Below the pieces are notes generated by a model. The model was given only the letters and a program-made list of their open reading frames with translations. It was not told the DNA's origin and did no database searches. Positions 35,640 through 44,749 of a stretch of 64,000 nt of DNA are shown here, piece by piece. Location of the stretch: the NCBI RefSeq assembly GCF_001314995.1, contig NZ_CP012938.1, forward strand, positions 5,952,001 to 6,016,000, read 5' to 3'. The stretch is from Bacteroides ovatus (GTDB lineage: Bacteria; Bacteroidota; Bacteroidia; Bacteroidales; Bacteroidaceae). How positions within the stretch are numbered: position 1 is the first letter of the stretch; every line of letters starts with the position of its first letter. The translations under genes and the position numbers were made by a program.

Positions 35640-36662
35640 ATGGATAAGACTGATAAAAATACAATAGAAGAATTGCTTCCCCGTTATTGTGAGGGACTGG
35701 CAACGGAAGAAGAGCGTCTGCAGGTTGAGATGTGGATGGATGAGTCGGAAGAAAACCGGCGGATGGCCAAACAGATACATGCTCTTTATCTTGCTACAGA
35801 TACCGTTCACATCATGACGAAAGTCGACACAGAGAAAGCATTGACAAAGGTGAAAAGTAGAATGACAGGTAACAGACAAAGGAAAACGACATGGTGGGAA
35901 TGGGCGCAACGTGCGGCAGCAGTGCTGTTCATTCCACTTCTCGTTACTCTGATGGTACAACATTGGGGAGGAAGCGAACAGGAATTGGCACAAATGATGG
36001 AAGTGAAAACAAATCCCGGAATGATGACTTCTCTGACATTGCCCGATGGCACATTGGTTTTCCTGAATTCCGAATCTACCTTGAGTTATCCCTCACGCTT
36101 CGATAGCGACACGAGAAATGTAACATTGCAGGGAGAGGCTTATTTTGAAGTAGCCAAGAACCCGGAAAAGAAGTTCATAGTTTCTACTTCCCACCAATCA
36201 CAGATCGAAGTACTGGGAACTCATTTTAATGTAGAGGCTTATGAAAAAGAAGACCGGATTGCAGCAACATTGGTTGAAGGAAAGATAGGTTTTATTTATT
36301 CATCTGACAATGGCTCGAAAAAAGTGCTGATGGATCCCGGACAGAAGCTGGTCTATGATATAAGAGACAGTAAAGTGCAGCTTTATGCCACCTCCGGTGA
36401 GTCGGAAATAGCTTGGAAAGAGGGAAAGATTATATTTAGAAATACTCCTCTCGAAGAGGGATTGCGAATGTTGGAGAAGCGGTATAATGTGGAATTCATT
36501 ATTAAAAACGACCGTTTGAAAGGAGACTCATTTACTGGCACGTTTACAAATCAACGCCTCGAGCGTATTCTGGAATATTTCCAGCTTTCTTCTCAAATCC
36601 GTTGGCGTTATCTTGATTCGCCGGATATAAAAGATGAAAAGAGTAAAATAGAAATATATTGA
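35640..36662 (+). CDS. FecR-family anti-sigma factor
   Basis: A 340-residue single-pass regulator: N-terminal sigma-binding helices (about 1-80, ELLPRYCEGLATEEERLQVEMW), a membrane segment near 90-105 (AAAVLFIPLLVTLMV), the FecR domain (LPDGTLVFLNSESTLSYPSRF; GEAYFEVAKNPEKKFIVST; VLGTHFNVEAY) and the C-terminal SusC-facing domain (NTPLEEGLRMLEKRYNVEFII). It starts the plus-strand side of the locus and senses SusC through its STN domain. Confidence 0.93.
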   Translation: MDKTDKNTIEELLPRYCEGLATEEERLQVEMWMDESEENRRMAKQIHALYLATDTVHIMTKVDTEKALTKVKSRMTGNRQRKTTWWEWAQRAAAVLFIPLLVTLMVQHWGGSEQELAQMMEVKTNPGMMTSLTLPDGTLVFLNSESTLSYPSRFDSDTRNVTLQGEAYFEVAKNPEKKFIVSTSHQSQIEVLGTHFNVEAYEKEDRIAATLVEGKIGFIYSSDNGSKKVLMDPGQKLVYDIRDSKVQLYATSGESEIAWKEGKIIFRNTPLEEGLRMLEKRYNVEFIIKNDRLKGDSFTGTFTNQRLERILEYFQLSSQIRWRYLDSPDIKDEKSKIEIY

Positions 36663-36716
36663 TTGATTAACCTTAAAACAAAAATGCAATGAAAGACAGA
36701 CCCCCTTAAACAAAAA

Positions 36717-36750
36717 CATACGGGAGGATATTGGCGTATCTTCCCGTATG
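36717..36750 (+). promoter_or_regulatory. Hairpin in the FecR-SusC intergenic leader
   Basis: CATACGGGA...GATA pairs with TATC...TCCCGTATG (stem of 9 plus 4 bp). A second small hairpin, GCTTG/CAAGC, lies at 36773-36790. They separate the regulatory gene from the transport genes and probably terminate or attenuate read-through, so that SusC depends on the ECF-driven promoter. Confidence 0.6.
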
Positions 36751-36830
36751 GAAATCGGTAAATCTTTTTGATGCTTGTTTGGCGACAAGCTTAGATAAAC
36801 TTTTTATTAACTTTAAGTCATTACAAAATT

Positions 36831-39800
36831 ATGCAAAATTATTTTAGCATCCAATTTTTATGGGTGGTAAAGTCACTTTGGCTAACCTCAAAAAAAATCC
36901 CATTATCTATGAGACTATTGGTTTTGTTCTTAGTATGTTCTATTGGGCTGACCTATGCAGCCGATAGTTACGCTCAAAAGGCTTTAATCAGTATTGATGT
37001 ACGTAATCAGCGGGTGGAGGACATTCTAAAAGAAATTGAAGAGCAGTCTGATTTTGATTTCTTCTTCAATAATAAGCATGTCGATTTGAATCGTCGCGTA
37101 TCAGTTTCTGCTGATAAAAGCAACATTTTTAGTGTGTTGAAAGAAATCTTTTCCGGTACTAATGTAAAATATTCGGTACTAGACAAGAAGATTATATTAT
37201 CCATTGAGGCACAGTCTCCTGAACAAGAAAAGAAAATAACCGTATCCGGTACTATATCAGACGCACAGGGGGAGCCGATTATCGGAGCCAGTGTATTAGA
37301 AAAAGGAGTACAGGGTAACGGTACGATAACAGATATTGACGGGAACTTCAAAATCTCCGTCTCTTCATCGAAGGCACAGCTCGATATCTCCTATATCGGC
37401 TATCAGTCTCAAACGGTTGCCGTGCAACCCGGAAAAAATATGAAAATCATTTTGCAGGAAGATTCCAAACAACTCGATGAAGTGGTAGTGGTGGGTTATG
37501 GTACACAGAGCAAGAAGACATTGACCGGTGCCGTTTCTATGGTAAACATGGGAGATGTGGAGATGAATACCGTACCGAATGTATCTCGTGCGTTGGCGGG
37601 TAAAGCAGCGGGGTTCCGTGTGAACCAGGTTTCTGCACAACCGGGTGGTGAGGCGAAGTTTCGTATTCGTGGAGAAGCGTCTACCGGTGCTGGTAATGAA
37701 CCTTTATTTGTAATCGACGGCTTCCCGGTGTCTTCTACTTCCAATTTAAGTTCTGGTAATGGTTTCTATGAATCGGGTAATATTGATAATGTACTGGAAT
37801 CATTGAATCCGGATGATATTGAATCCATTTCTGTGTTGAAAGATGCTGCTTCCACAGCTATTTATGGTGCGCGTGCCGGACATGGAGTTGTTTTGATTAC
37901 CACCAAACGTGGTAAAAGTCAAAAGCCCAGAGTGACTTATTCCGGTATGGGGTCGGTGCAGGTAGCTCGTTCCAACTACAAGATGCTTGATACTCGTATG
38001 TATATGGATATGTATAATAAACAGATGCATGAAGAGTGGTTAAAGTTGAACGGAATGGGTATCTATGAAGGATATGTTGAAAAGCAGGACACTCCGCCTA
38101 CTCAATATAAACCCACTTTCAATAATGATGAAATATTGACTGCTAGCGGTACCGATTGGTTGGATGCGGTGATGCGCAATGGATATACGCAACAACACAA
38201 TCTTTCTGTGAATGGTGGTACGGAGAAAACCCGTTATCTGGCTTCTGTCAACTATATGAACCAGGAAGGAATTGTCAAGAATAATGGTGTCAGTCGTTTT
38301 TCTGCCCGTTTGAATCTGGATCAGGAATTGAGTGAATATGTTTCTTTCGGACTGACTGCTACTTACTCGCAGAATAAGTATGACAATGTTCCTCTGGGAG
38401 ACAATGCCAATGAATATTCCGGTGTATTGACCGGTGCTATCCAATCCAATCCTACAATTCCTATCTATGACTCTGAAGGAAATTATTTCATTGATCCGAA
38501 ACGTCCCTTCGTTGCGAATCCGGTGTCTTTGTTGGATATTAAGGATAATACGGTAAAAGACCGGATCATAGGATCTGCATTCGTATCCGTGAAACCGTTG
38601 AAAGACTTGGAAGTGAAGTTGCAGTTAGGTGTCGACCGTAGTTTCCAGAAACGTTCCAGCTATTTGCCTAAGACAACTTTGCAGGGAAAGACCAAAAACG
38701 GAAGAGCGGATATTTCGCAGGAAACAAGTACTGCCTATCTGATGGAGCTGACAGCTCAATACTCCAAGAACTTTGGCGATCATAACGTGAAAGCTATTGG
38801 TGGTTATTCTTTCCAAAAATTTAAAAATGATGGATTGAGTGCCGGAAATGAAGATTTTCTTGTAGATGGCTTTGGATATAATAGTTTGGGTTCAGGAAAT
38901 TACAAGAAACCATCTGTAGGTTCATGGGCTTCTATTAACAGTATTGCTTCTTTGTTTGCCCGTGCCAATTACTCGTATAAAGGCAGATATTTACTGGAAG
39001 CTACAGTTCGTGCTGATGCTGCTTCCAATTTCGCCCCGGAAAATCGTTGGGGTTATTTCCCGTCCGTATCAGCCGGTTGGATGATAAGTGAAGAAAATTT
39101 CATGAAAGGGGCTTCAAACTGGTTGTCTATGTTGAAGTTAAGAACTTCTTATGGACAGACGGGTAACTCTAATGTCGGTTATCGCATTTACGACTATTAT
39201 GAAGTGGGAAGAAGTGCCATTATCGGAGGTGCAGAATCAACAGGAGTATATGCTTCGGATTTGGGCAACAGGAGCCTGACTTGGGAAACGACTACGGAAT
39301 TTAATGTAGGTGTGGATCTAGGTATATTCAACAACCGATTTAAGTTGACAGCCGAATATTTCAAACGTAAGATTACAGACTTGTTGGTGACAAATAAACC
39401 ATTGCCTTTTTATAATGAAATAAATAAAATAGCGGGTAATATAGGATCAACACAAAGTCAGGGTGTGGAAATCACAGTGAATACGGTGAATATCGTTACT
39501 AAAGATTTTGAATGGGATACGACATTAACCTTGTCACATTACAATGACCGTTGGCTGACACGTGACCCGAACTGGAAACCCAAACCTTATGAAAAAGAAA
39601 ATGATCCGATTCGTGCATGGTGGGAATATGAAGCGCTTGGCATCCTGCAACCGGGAGAAAAAGTTCCGGACGCTCAAAAAGACTTGGTTCCGGGTATGAT
39701 GAAGTTGAAAGACCGCGATGGAAACGGAGTATTGGGAGATGAGGATAAAGTATATATGGGTAATGGTGATCCAAAAATTATCTACGGTCTGAACAACTCG

Positions 39801-40220
39801 TTCAGATATAAGAACTTCGACTTGAATATCTATTTCTATGGAGAAGCCGGCAGAAAGAGAGGAGCCAGTTATTATGAGGGCTGGACACGTATGGACAATG
39901 GTATCAATGTTTCTACTTATGCCCTGAAAGCTTTTAATAGCAATAACCTGACAGCCACAGATCCGACATTTGTCAGAGGTGGAAGCGGATGGGGGGATTA
40001 CTATGTGAAATCTATCTATTACGTTCGTTGTGGAAGCATTACATTAGGATATAAAGTGCCTATCAGCCAGAAGATTGCCAAGAATCTCCGTGTATATGTA
40101 GACGTGAATAATCCGTTTGTGATTACTAACTGGACAGGTCTGGACCCGGAAACGGACAATGGAACCTATGCATATCCGAATGTAACCTCATATAATTTTG
40201 GTGTATCAATATCTTTCTAA
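36831..40220 (+). CDS. SusC-family TonB-dependent transporter with STN domain (GH35/GH89 locus)
   Basis: A 1,129-residue outer-membrane importer. Long signal region (about 1-49, RLLVLFLVCSIGLTYAADSYAQ), STN domain about 50-125, carboxypeptidase-regulatory-like domain about 132-215 (GEPIIGASVLEKGVQGNGTITDIDGNF), plug starting LDEVVVVGYGTQSKK with the SusC signature TAIYGARAGHGVVLITTKRG, and a beta-barrel ending YNFGVSISF. It forms a pair with the SusD gene that follows after 6 bases and imports oligosaccharides released at the surface. The STN domain couples it to the upstream FecR. Confidence 0.96.
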   Translation: MQNYFSIQFLWVVKSLWLTSKKIPLSMRLLVLFLVCSIGLTYAADSYAQKALISIDVRNQRVEDILKEIEEQSDFDFFFNNKHVDLNRRVSVSADKSNIFSVLKEIFSGTNVKYSVLDKKIILSIEAQSPEQEKKITVSGTISDAQGEPIIGASVLEKGVQGNGTITDIDGNFKISVSSSKAQLDISYIGYQSQTVAVQPGKNMKIILQEDSKQLDEVVVVGYGTQSKKTLTGAVSMVNMGDVEMNTVPNVSRALAGKAAGFRVNQVSAQPGGEAKFRIRGEASTGAGNEPLFVIDGFPVSSTSNLSSGNGFYESGNIDNVLESLNPDDIESISVLKDAASTAIYGARAGHGVVLITTKRGKSQKPRVTYSGMGSVQVARSNYKMLDTRMYMDMYNKQMHEEWLKLNGMGIYEGYVEKQDTPPTQYKPTFNNDEILTASGTDWLDAVMRNGYTQQHNLSVNGGTEKTRYLASVNYMNQEGIVKNNGVSRFSARLNLDQELSEYVSFGLTATYSQNKYDNVPLGDNANEYSGVLTGAIQSNPTIPIYDSEGNYFIDPKRPFVANPVSLLDIKDNTVKDRIIGSAFVSVKPLKDLEVKLQLGVDRSFQKRSSYLPKTTLQGKTKNGRADISQETSTAYLMELTAQYSKNFGDHNVKAIGGYSFQKFKNDGLSAGNEDFLVDGFGYNSLGSGNYKKPSVGSWASINSIASLFARANYSYKGRYLLEATVRADAASNFAPENRWGYFPSVSAGWMISEENFMKGASNWLSMLKLRTSYGQTGNSNVGYRIYDYYEVGRSAIIGGAESTGVYASDLGNRSLTWETTTEFNVGVDLGIFNNRFKLTAEYFKRKITDLLVTNKPLPFYNEINKIAGNIGSTQSQGVEITVNTVNIVTKDFEWDTTLTLSHYNDRWLTRDPNWKPKPYEKENDPIRAWWEYEALGILQPGEKVPDAQKDLVPGMMKLKDRDGNGVLGDEDKVYMGNGDPKIIYGLNNSFRYKNFDLNIYFYGEAGRKRGASYYEGWTRMDNGINVSTYALKAFNSNNLTATDPTFVRGGSGWGDYYVKSIYYVRCGSITLGYKVPISQKIAKNLRVYVDVNNPFVITNWTGLDPETDNGTYAYPNVTSYNFGVSISF

Positions 40221-40226
40221 TAAGTG

Positions 40227-41747
40227 ATGAATATGAAAAAGACAATTTATACTGCAATAGCAACTCTCTTGTTCCTCATTTCGTCTTGTACGCTGGAGCA
40301 GGAAGTATATAATAAAATTAATCCGGGAATGTTTCCCCAAAATGCTGAAGATGTAAATGCTTTGGTCAATTCGAGTGCTTATTATGTGTTTTCTCCGTGG
40401 GGAATTTTTGAAGTAGCGGCAGGCTATGTGACGACTTCGGAAATGGTAACCGATTATGTGGAAAACACTTGGGGATGGACTACCGTATACAATTCGTATG
40501 AAGCTAATGACTGGCATATCGACGGTGACTATCGTCGTGTGTATGACTATTCCCAGTATTTGGCTTCCATGACTTTGACAATGGATCGCATCAAGGACGT
40601 GAATATGGATGAAACCTTGAAAGCTCGCTATATGGCGGAATTGAAATGCGGACGTGGTTTCCTGGCTTTTCTGATGTATGATATGTATGGTCCGATACCT
40701 ATCGCCGATCTGGAGACTTTGCAAAAACCGGAAGCGGAGATTGTTATTCCACGTTTGTCGGAAGAAGCTATGCGTGAATACATTGTTTCCAACTTGAAAG
40801 ATGCAGCTAATGTGTTGCCCTATAAGTATGAAGATACAAATTACGGACGCTTCACCAAAGGATTGGCCAATACATTATTGCTGAAATTCTACATGATGAC
40901 CAAGCAATGGGATGAGGCGGAGAAAATAGGACGTGAATTGACAAAACCGGAATACGGTTATAAATTGGTAGACGATTATAACTCTCTGTTCTCTTTATCT
41001 GGTGAAAAGAATTCGGAAGTCATATTCTCATGTGTGGCCGAGGCCGGTGTGATGGAACAGAAATGGTTCGCTCACGTACTGACTTCTGACTATCCGCTTC
41101 CTGCCGGAATGTCGGTGACTGCCTGGGGAGGATTTAAAATATCCTGGCCTGCATACGAATCTTATGATCCTAAAGACAAGAGACGTGAAAGAATTATTGG
41201 TGAATATACAGGTACGGAGGGCGTACACCATAGCCGGGCGCTTGACCGTGACGGTGGTACGACAGGTATACTCTTCTACGGTGCAATTCCGGTGAAATAT
41301 AAAATTGAGGGGGTAGTAGGTGAGAAGTGCGAAATAGATATGCCCATCTATCGTTATGCGGATGTATTGACTTTACTTTCGGAAGCTATCGTTCGCAATG
41401 GAAACAGTATCACTCAAGAGGCGATTGGCCTGTTGAATCAGGTGCGGGTTACTCATGGTGGACTAAAAGCTTATCAATTGAGTGATTTTTCATCTGTAGA
41501 AGATTTTCTGGATAAATTGTTGGAAGAACGTGGACATGAATTTTATTTTGAAGGAGTGCGTCGTCAGGATTTGATCCGCCACGGAAAATTTATTGAAGCA
41601 GCACTTGCCAAAGCAAGATTTGCCGGACAGCCGACAGGTAAAATAGAAACGAAAGTGGATGGACAATATAAATATGAGAAATTCCCGTTGCCTACTCATC
41701 TGATTACTGAAGGACAAGGCATTATAATTCAAAATCCCGGTTACTAA
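40227..41747 (+). CDS. SusD/RagB-family surface glycan-binding lipoprotein
   Basis: A 506-residue SusD. Lipoprotein signal LLFLISSC, then TLEQEVYNKI, N-terminal TPR-like helices (YSQYLASMTLTMDRIKDVN; CGRGFLAFLMYDMYGPIPIAD), and the C-terminal RagB/SusD part with PIYRYADVLTLLSEAIVRNG...LLNQVR and LDKLLEERGHEFYFEGVRRQDLIRHGKF, ending NPGY. ATG at 40227 used; ATG at 40233 equally possible. It binds the target glycan and lids the SusC barrel. Confidence 0.95.
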   Translation: MNMKKTIYTAIATLLFLISSCTLEQEVYNKINPGMFPQNAEDVNALVNSSAYYVFSPWGIFEVAAGYVTTSEMVTDYVENTWGWTTVYNSYEANDWHIDGDYRRVYDYSQYLASMTLTMDRIKDVNMDETLKARYMAELKCGRGFLAFLMYDMYGPIPIADLETLQKPEAEIVIPRLSEEAMREYIVSNLKDAANVLPYKYEDTNYGRFTKGLANTLLLKFYMMTKQWDEAEKIGRELTKPEYGYKLVDDYNSLFSLSGEKNSEVIFSCVAEAGVMEQKWFAHVLTSDYPLPAGMSVTAWGGFKISWPAYESYDPKDKRRERIIGEYTGTEGVHHSRALDRDGGTTGILFYGAIPVKYKIEGVVGEKCEIDMPIYRYADVLTLLSEAIVRNGNSITQEAIGLLNQVRVTHGGLKAYQLSDFSSVEDFLDKLLEERGHEFYFEGVRRQDLIRHGKFIEAALAKARFAGQPTGKIETKVDGQYKYEKFPLPTHLITEGQGIIIQNPGY

Positions 41748-41762
41748 AAAATAGATAGCATT

Positions 41763-43073
41763 ATGAAACATTTATTATATAGTCTATTAGGAATCTTGTT
41801 GCTTGCCGGATGTAAGGAAGACAAGTACAATGTAATCATTCCGATGTCGGATATTTACTTGAGCGCGCCTCAAGATGGAGCGATCATTGATTTGAATGAT
41901 TTATCGATTGAGAAATATAGTTTCTCTTGGGAGAAACCTCTGGAAAATGGAGCAAAGCTGCTTATTTGTACTGACAGGAAATTCAAAGAACCGGTAATAA
42001 TTGATGCAGGAAAATCGACTTCTGTTGCGATATCTGCACTGACTGCCGATCAGAGTTTTTCTCAATTGGGAATTAAAGCGGGGCAGGAAGCGGTATTGTA
42101 TTGGACGGTCAAAGAAACTGGTAATATAACCGCAGCAGCTTCGGAAGCACGCACCATTCGGGTGAAACGTATGACTAGCAAATTAGTGCAGCCGGAAGAT
42201 TTGACTAAGATTTCTTTGGCTGAAAATGCCCCGGAAACTGCTGTGCAGTTTGAATGGGATACCCAGGAATGGCCTGAATCTACCTCGTACTCGCTTTGTT
42301 TCTCACTGGATCCTGAAATGAAACAGACGGTTGCCGAACATAGTGTGGGAGTTGTGAATGGTAAATCATCATTGACTCATGAAGAACTTCAGGCACTGCT
42401 CGATAAACTTTCTATCAAACGTTGGACTTCCAATTCTGTGTATTGGAATGTGAAGACTGATGATGGGCAATGGGTGTCACGTTCTTCCGGAGTACTGAAT
42501 ATGACAGAAATGATGCGCTTCATCGATGTTCGTGGAGATGAAAAGATTACTTATCGTGTTGTTCGTATATTTTATAGTGACAAAACATCATTGGTTTGGT
42601 TGGCAGATAACCTGCGCGCAACTAAATATGCTGATGGTACAGATATTGAAGCGAATAATTTCAAAAAGACACCTGCATCGCTCGGAGAAGGTAGAGTGAA
42701 AGCCTATGGAGTGCATTATCATTACGATATTCGTGATAAGATAGCGCCTAAGGGATGGCGTTTGCCGACCATACAGGAATATAAGAATTTGTTTGCAGAA
42801 GCCGGAACTGCCGAAGGTCAATGGAATGTATTGAAAGATCCTGAATATTATGAATCAGTAAAAGGACAGGCGCATTTGAACGACTGGAAATTCAATTTGT
42901 GTGCTTCCGGTCAATGGAGCGGTGATGCAATCACTAATCATACCGGACCGTACTGTTATCTGTTGGTCACTGATGATATGTCTCATCAATGTATTCTTCA
43001 TGATGGAGGGGCAACATTGTGGAGTCCTTGGACAACCGGTGCTCCTGCACGTTTTATCTACAATGAAAATTAA
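41763..43073 (+). CDS. SusE-like surface lipoprotein with a C-terminal FISUMP domain
   Basis: A 436-residue lipoprotein (LLGILLLAGCKED). The N-terminal half looks like the Ig-like domains of SusE/SusF-type binding proteins (DIYLSAPQDGAIIDLNDLSIEKYSFSWE; VQFEWDTQEWPESTSYSLCFS). The C-terminal half (about 265-430) is a Fibrobacter succinogenes major paralogous (FISUMP) domain: VWLADNLRATKYADGTDI, KGWRLPTIQEYKNLFAEAG and the final FIYNEN. Probably a surface glycan-binding protein of this locus. The combination of SusE-type and FISUMP parts is the notable point; domain calls are by pattern. Confidence 0.85.
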   Translation: MKHLLYSLLGILLLAGCKEDKYNVIIPMSDIYLSAPQDGAIIDLNDLSIEKYSFSWEKPLENGAKLLICTDRKFKEPVIIDAGKSTSVAISALTADQSFSQLGIKAGQEAVLYWTVKETGNITAAASEARTIRVKRMTSKLVQPEDLTKISLAENAPETAVQFEWDTQEWPESTSYSLCFSLDPEMKQTVAEHSVGVVNGKSSLTHEELQALLDKLSIKRWTSNSVYWNVKTDDGQWVSRSSGVLNMTEMMRFIDVRGDEKITYRVVRIFYSDKTSLVWLADNLRATKYADGTDIEANNFKKTPASLGEGRVKAYGVHYHYDIRDKIAPKGWRLPTIQEYKNLFAEAGTAEGQWNVLKDPEYYESVKGQAHLNDWKFNLCASGQWSGDAITNHTGPYCYLLVTDDMSHQCILHDGGATLWSPWTTGAPARFIYNEN

Positions 43074-43101
43074 TCGGGTGAAAATTAAAAGTATATCAAT
43101 C

Positions 43102-44667
43102 ATGTTAATCAATATAAAGAAAACTATGACCATATTATCTACCTTATTATTAGGTATTATGTGTAGCTTTTGTTCTGATACAATAGATGTATATGCGGGA
43201 CAATATGGAGAAGAAGACGGAACGAGTGAACCGGAAACTCCGGAGGTAACAGGAAATATTGTACCGATCGAGTCGCTTAGGAATCCCGATAGGGGATTCC
43301 ACTTGGAATGTAATTTGCTTGCCGACCAAATGAAAAGTCCATATAATGATTATGAGGTTTATGGCAATGATTTGTATACGAAGAAAGTAGAGCAATTTGA
43401 TGCAAAGGACGACAACCTGACTCTTGTACAGCAATATATCTACTTAACTAACTGGGTGAGTAAAGACCTGGATGCTGAAGCTCTGTCGAATATCCGCAAG
43501 ATATTCGAGTTGATGAAAGCGCAGGGGTATAAAGCCATTCTTCGTTTTGCATACAATCACGCCGGGCTGAATACTTCCGGTGGCGAATCCAAACAATGGA
43601 TTCTCCGGCACATCGAGCAACTTACTCCTCTGTTGAATGAATACATTGGACAAATTGCTACCATGCAGGTTGGTTTTATCGGTGCTTGGGGAGAGTGGCA
43701 TACTTCTCCGTTGATGAATGACCAGAGTGCGAAGAATGCAATCGTCAGTGCTTTATTGAGAGCCTTGCCTGCACCTTATTGTGTAGAAATGCGTTATCCG
43801 AATCATAAGAAAGCGTTGACACTGGAACAGGAAGGATCTCGTGGACGCATCGGATATGCGAATGATTATTTTACAGCCGGCGAACATCCGCTTGCACCGG
43901 GCAATGACTTTGTTCCTAATACGGATGATTACAAGCAGATAACGGAAGAGGTGAAAGTGAACAATTTCTATATGAGTGGTGAGATCCCTTATAATGAGGA
44001 TACAGAATGGGGATTGGCAGAGTTGATTAGTCCGATAAAATCACTGCGTATTTTGCGCGAACACCGTTACTCGGCATTTGATGTGACGCAAAACTATGAT
44101 TTAAATATCATGAGTTGGAAACGGGTAAAGGTAAATCCCGCTTTATTAAATGATAATCACATTCTGTTTGATGAGAGTTACTTCAAAGATGAGGAGGGCA
44201 ATGAAGTTGTCCGTTCATTCTATGATTTTGTACGCGACCATTTGGGCTATCGTCTGAATCTTCAAAGTGAATCGAAAGTAGAAGCAAAAGGTGGAAATTT
44301 GGAATACGATCTGACGATTACAAATACCGGTTTTGCTACGGTGATTAATCCGAAAGAGGTATATCTCGTATTGGTTTCCGAAAGCGGCCAGGTAGTGAAA
44401 GAATTCAAACTGGATGTGGATCCTAAAACCTGGATTCCGGCTACCGAACAGGAACCGAATCAGGCTGCGAAATACACTATCAAAGGAAGTGTGGCAGCCG
44501 GTGTGAGCGGAACCTATAAAGTGGGAATCTGGATGCCCGAAAAAGTAGCCGATTGGAAATACAATTCGGTATATGCCATTAAGTTTGCTAAAACAGAGAA
44601 TGTGACTCATTGGTATGATGATGCAGACAAATATGCCGTGAACCTGTTCGGAACAGTTACATTCTAA
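43102..44667 (+). CDS. DUF4874/DUF4832 lipoprotein-like protein, probable TIM-barrel
   Basis: A 521-residue exported protein. After a signal segment (TILSTLLLGIMCSFCSD) comes a DUF4874-type N-terminal domain (LRNPDRGFHLECNLLAD; VQQYIYLTNWVSKDLDAEALSNIRKIFELMKAQGYKAILRFAYNH), a TIM-barrel-like core with GFIGAWGEWH (Glu in a typical glycosidase position), then DUF4832 (EMRYPNHKKAL; GYANDYFTAG) and a C-terminal Ig-like domain (ESKVEAKGGNLEYDLTITNTGFATV). These proteins often sit in glycan loci and may be glycoside hydrolases of an uncharacterised family. The ATG at 43102 is preferred; one at 43063 overlapping the previous gene is possible. Confidence 0.8.
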   Translation: MLINIKKTMTILSTLLLGIMCSFCSDTIDVYAGQYGEEDGTSEPETPEVTGNIVPIESLRNPDRGFHLECNLLADQMKSPYNDYEVYGNDLYTKKVEQFDAKDDNLTLVQQYIYLTNWVSKDLDAEALSNIRKIFELMKAQGYKAILRFAYNHAGLNTSGGESKQWILRHIEQLTPLLNEYIGQIATMQVGFIGAWGEWHTSPLMNDQSAKNAIVSALLRALPAPYCVEMRYPNHKKALTLEQEGSRGRIGYANDYFTAGEHPLAPGNDFVPNTDDYKQITEEVKVNNFYMSGEIPYNEDTEWGLAELISPIKSLRILREHRYSAFDVTQNYDLNIMSWKRVKVNPALLNDNHILFDESYFKDEEGNEVVRSFYDFVRDHLGYRLNLQSESKVEAKGGNLEYDLTITNTGFATVINPKEVYLVLVSESGQVVKEFKLDVDPKTWIPATEQEPNQAAKYTIKGSVAAGVSGTYKVGIWMPEKVADWKYNSVYAIKFAKTENVTHWYDDADKYAVNLFGTVTF

Positions 44668-44680
44668 AAATAAATTGATG

Positions 44681-44728
44681 AATACTTCCGACCGTATAGA
44701 ACAGATCTCATGTTGCGGTCGGAGTATT
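44681..44728 (+). terminator. Hairpin between the DUF4832 and GH35 genes
   Basis: AATACTTCCGACCG pairs with CGGTCGGAGTATT (one bulged T). There is no long T-run, so it may be a processing or mRNA-stability element inside the operon and not a full terminator. Confidence 0.5.
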
Positions 44729-44749
44729 TGAAACTCACATCTTATTTGA

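Noticed and set aside
42901..43101. Longer start for the DUF4832 gene inside the SusE/FISUMP gene
   Set aside because: The extra residues overlap the previous gene by more than 170 bases and have no signal-peptide character; the signal segment begins near 43102.
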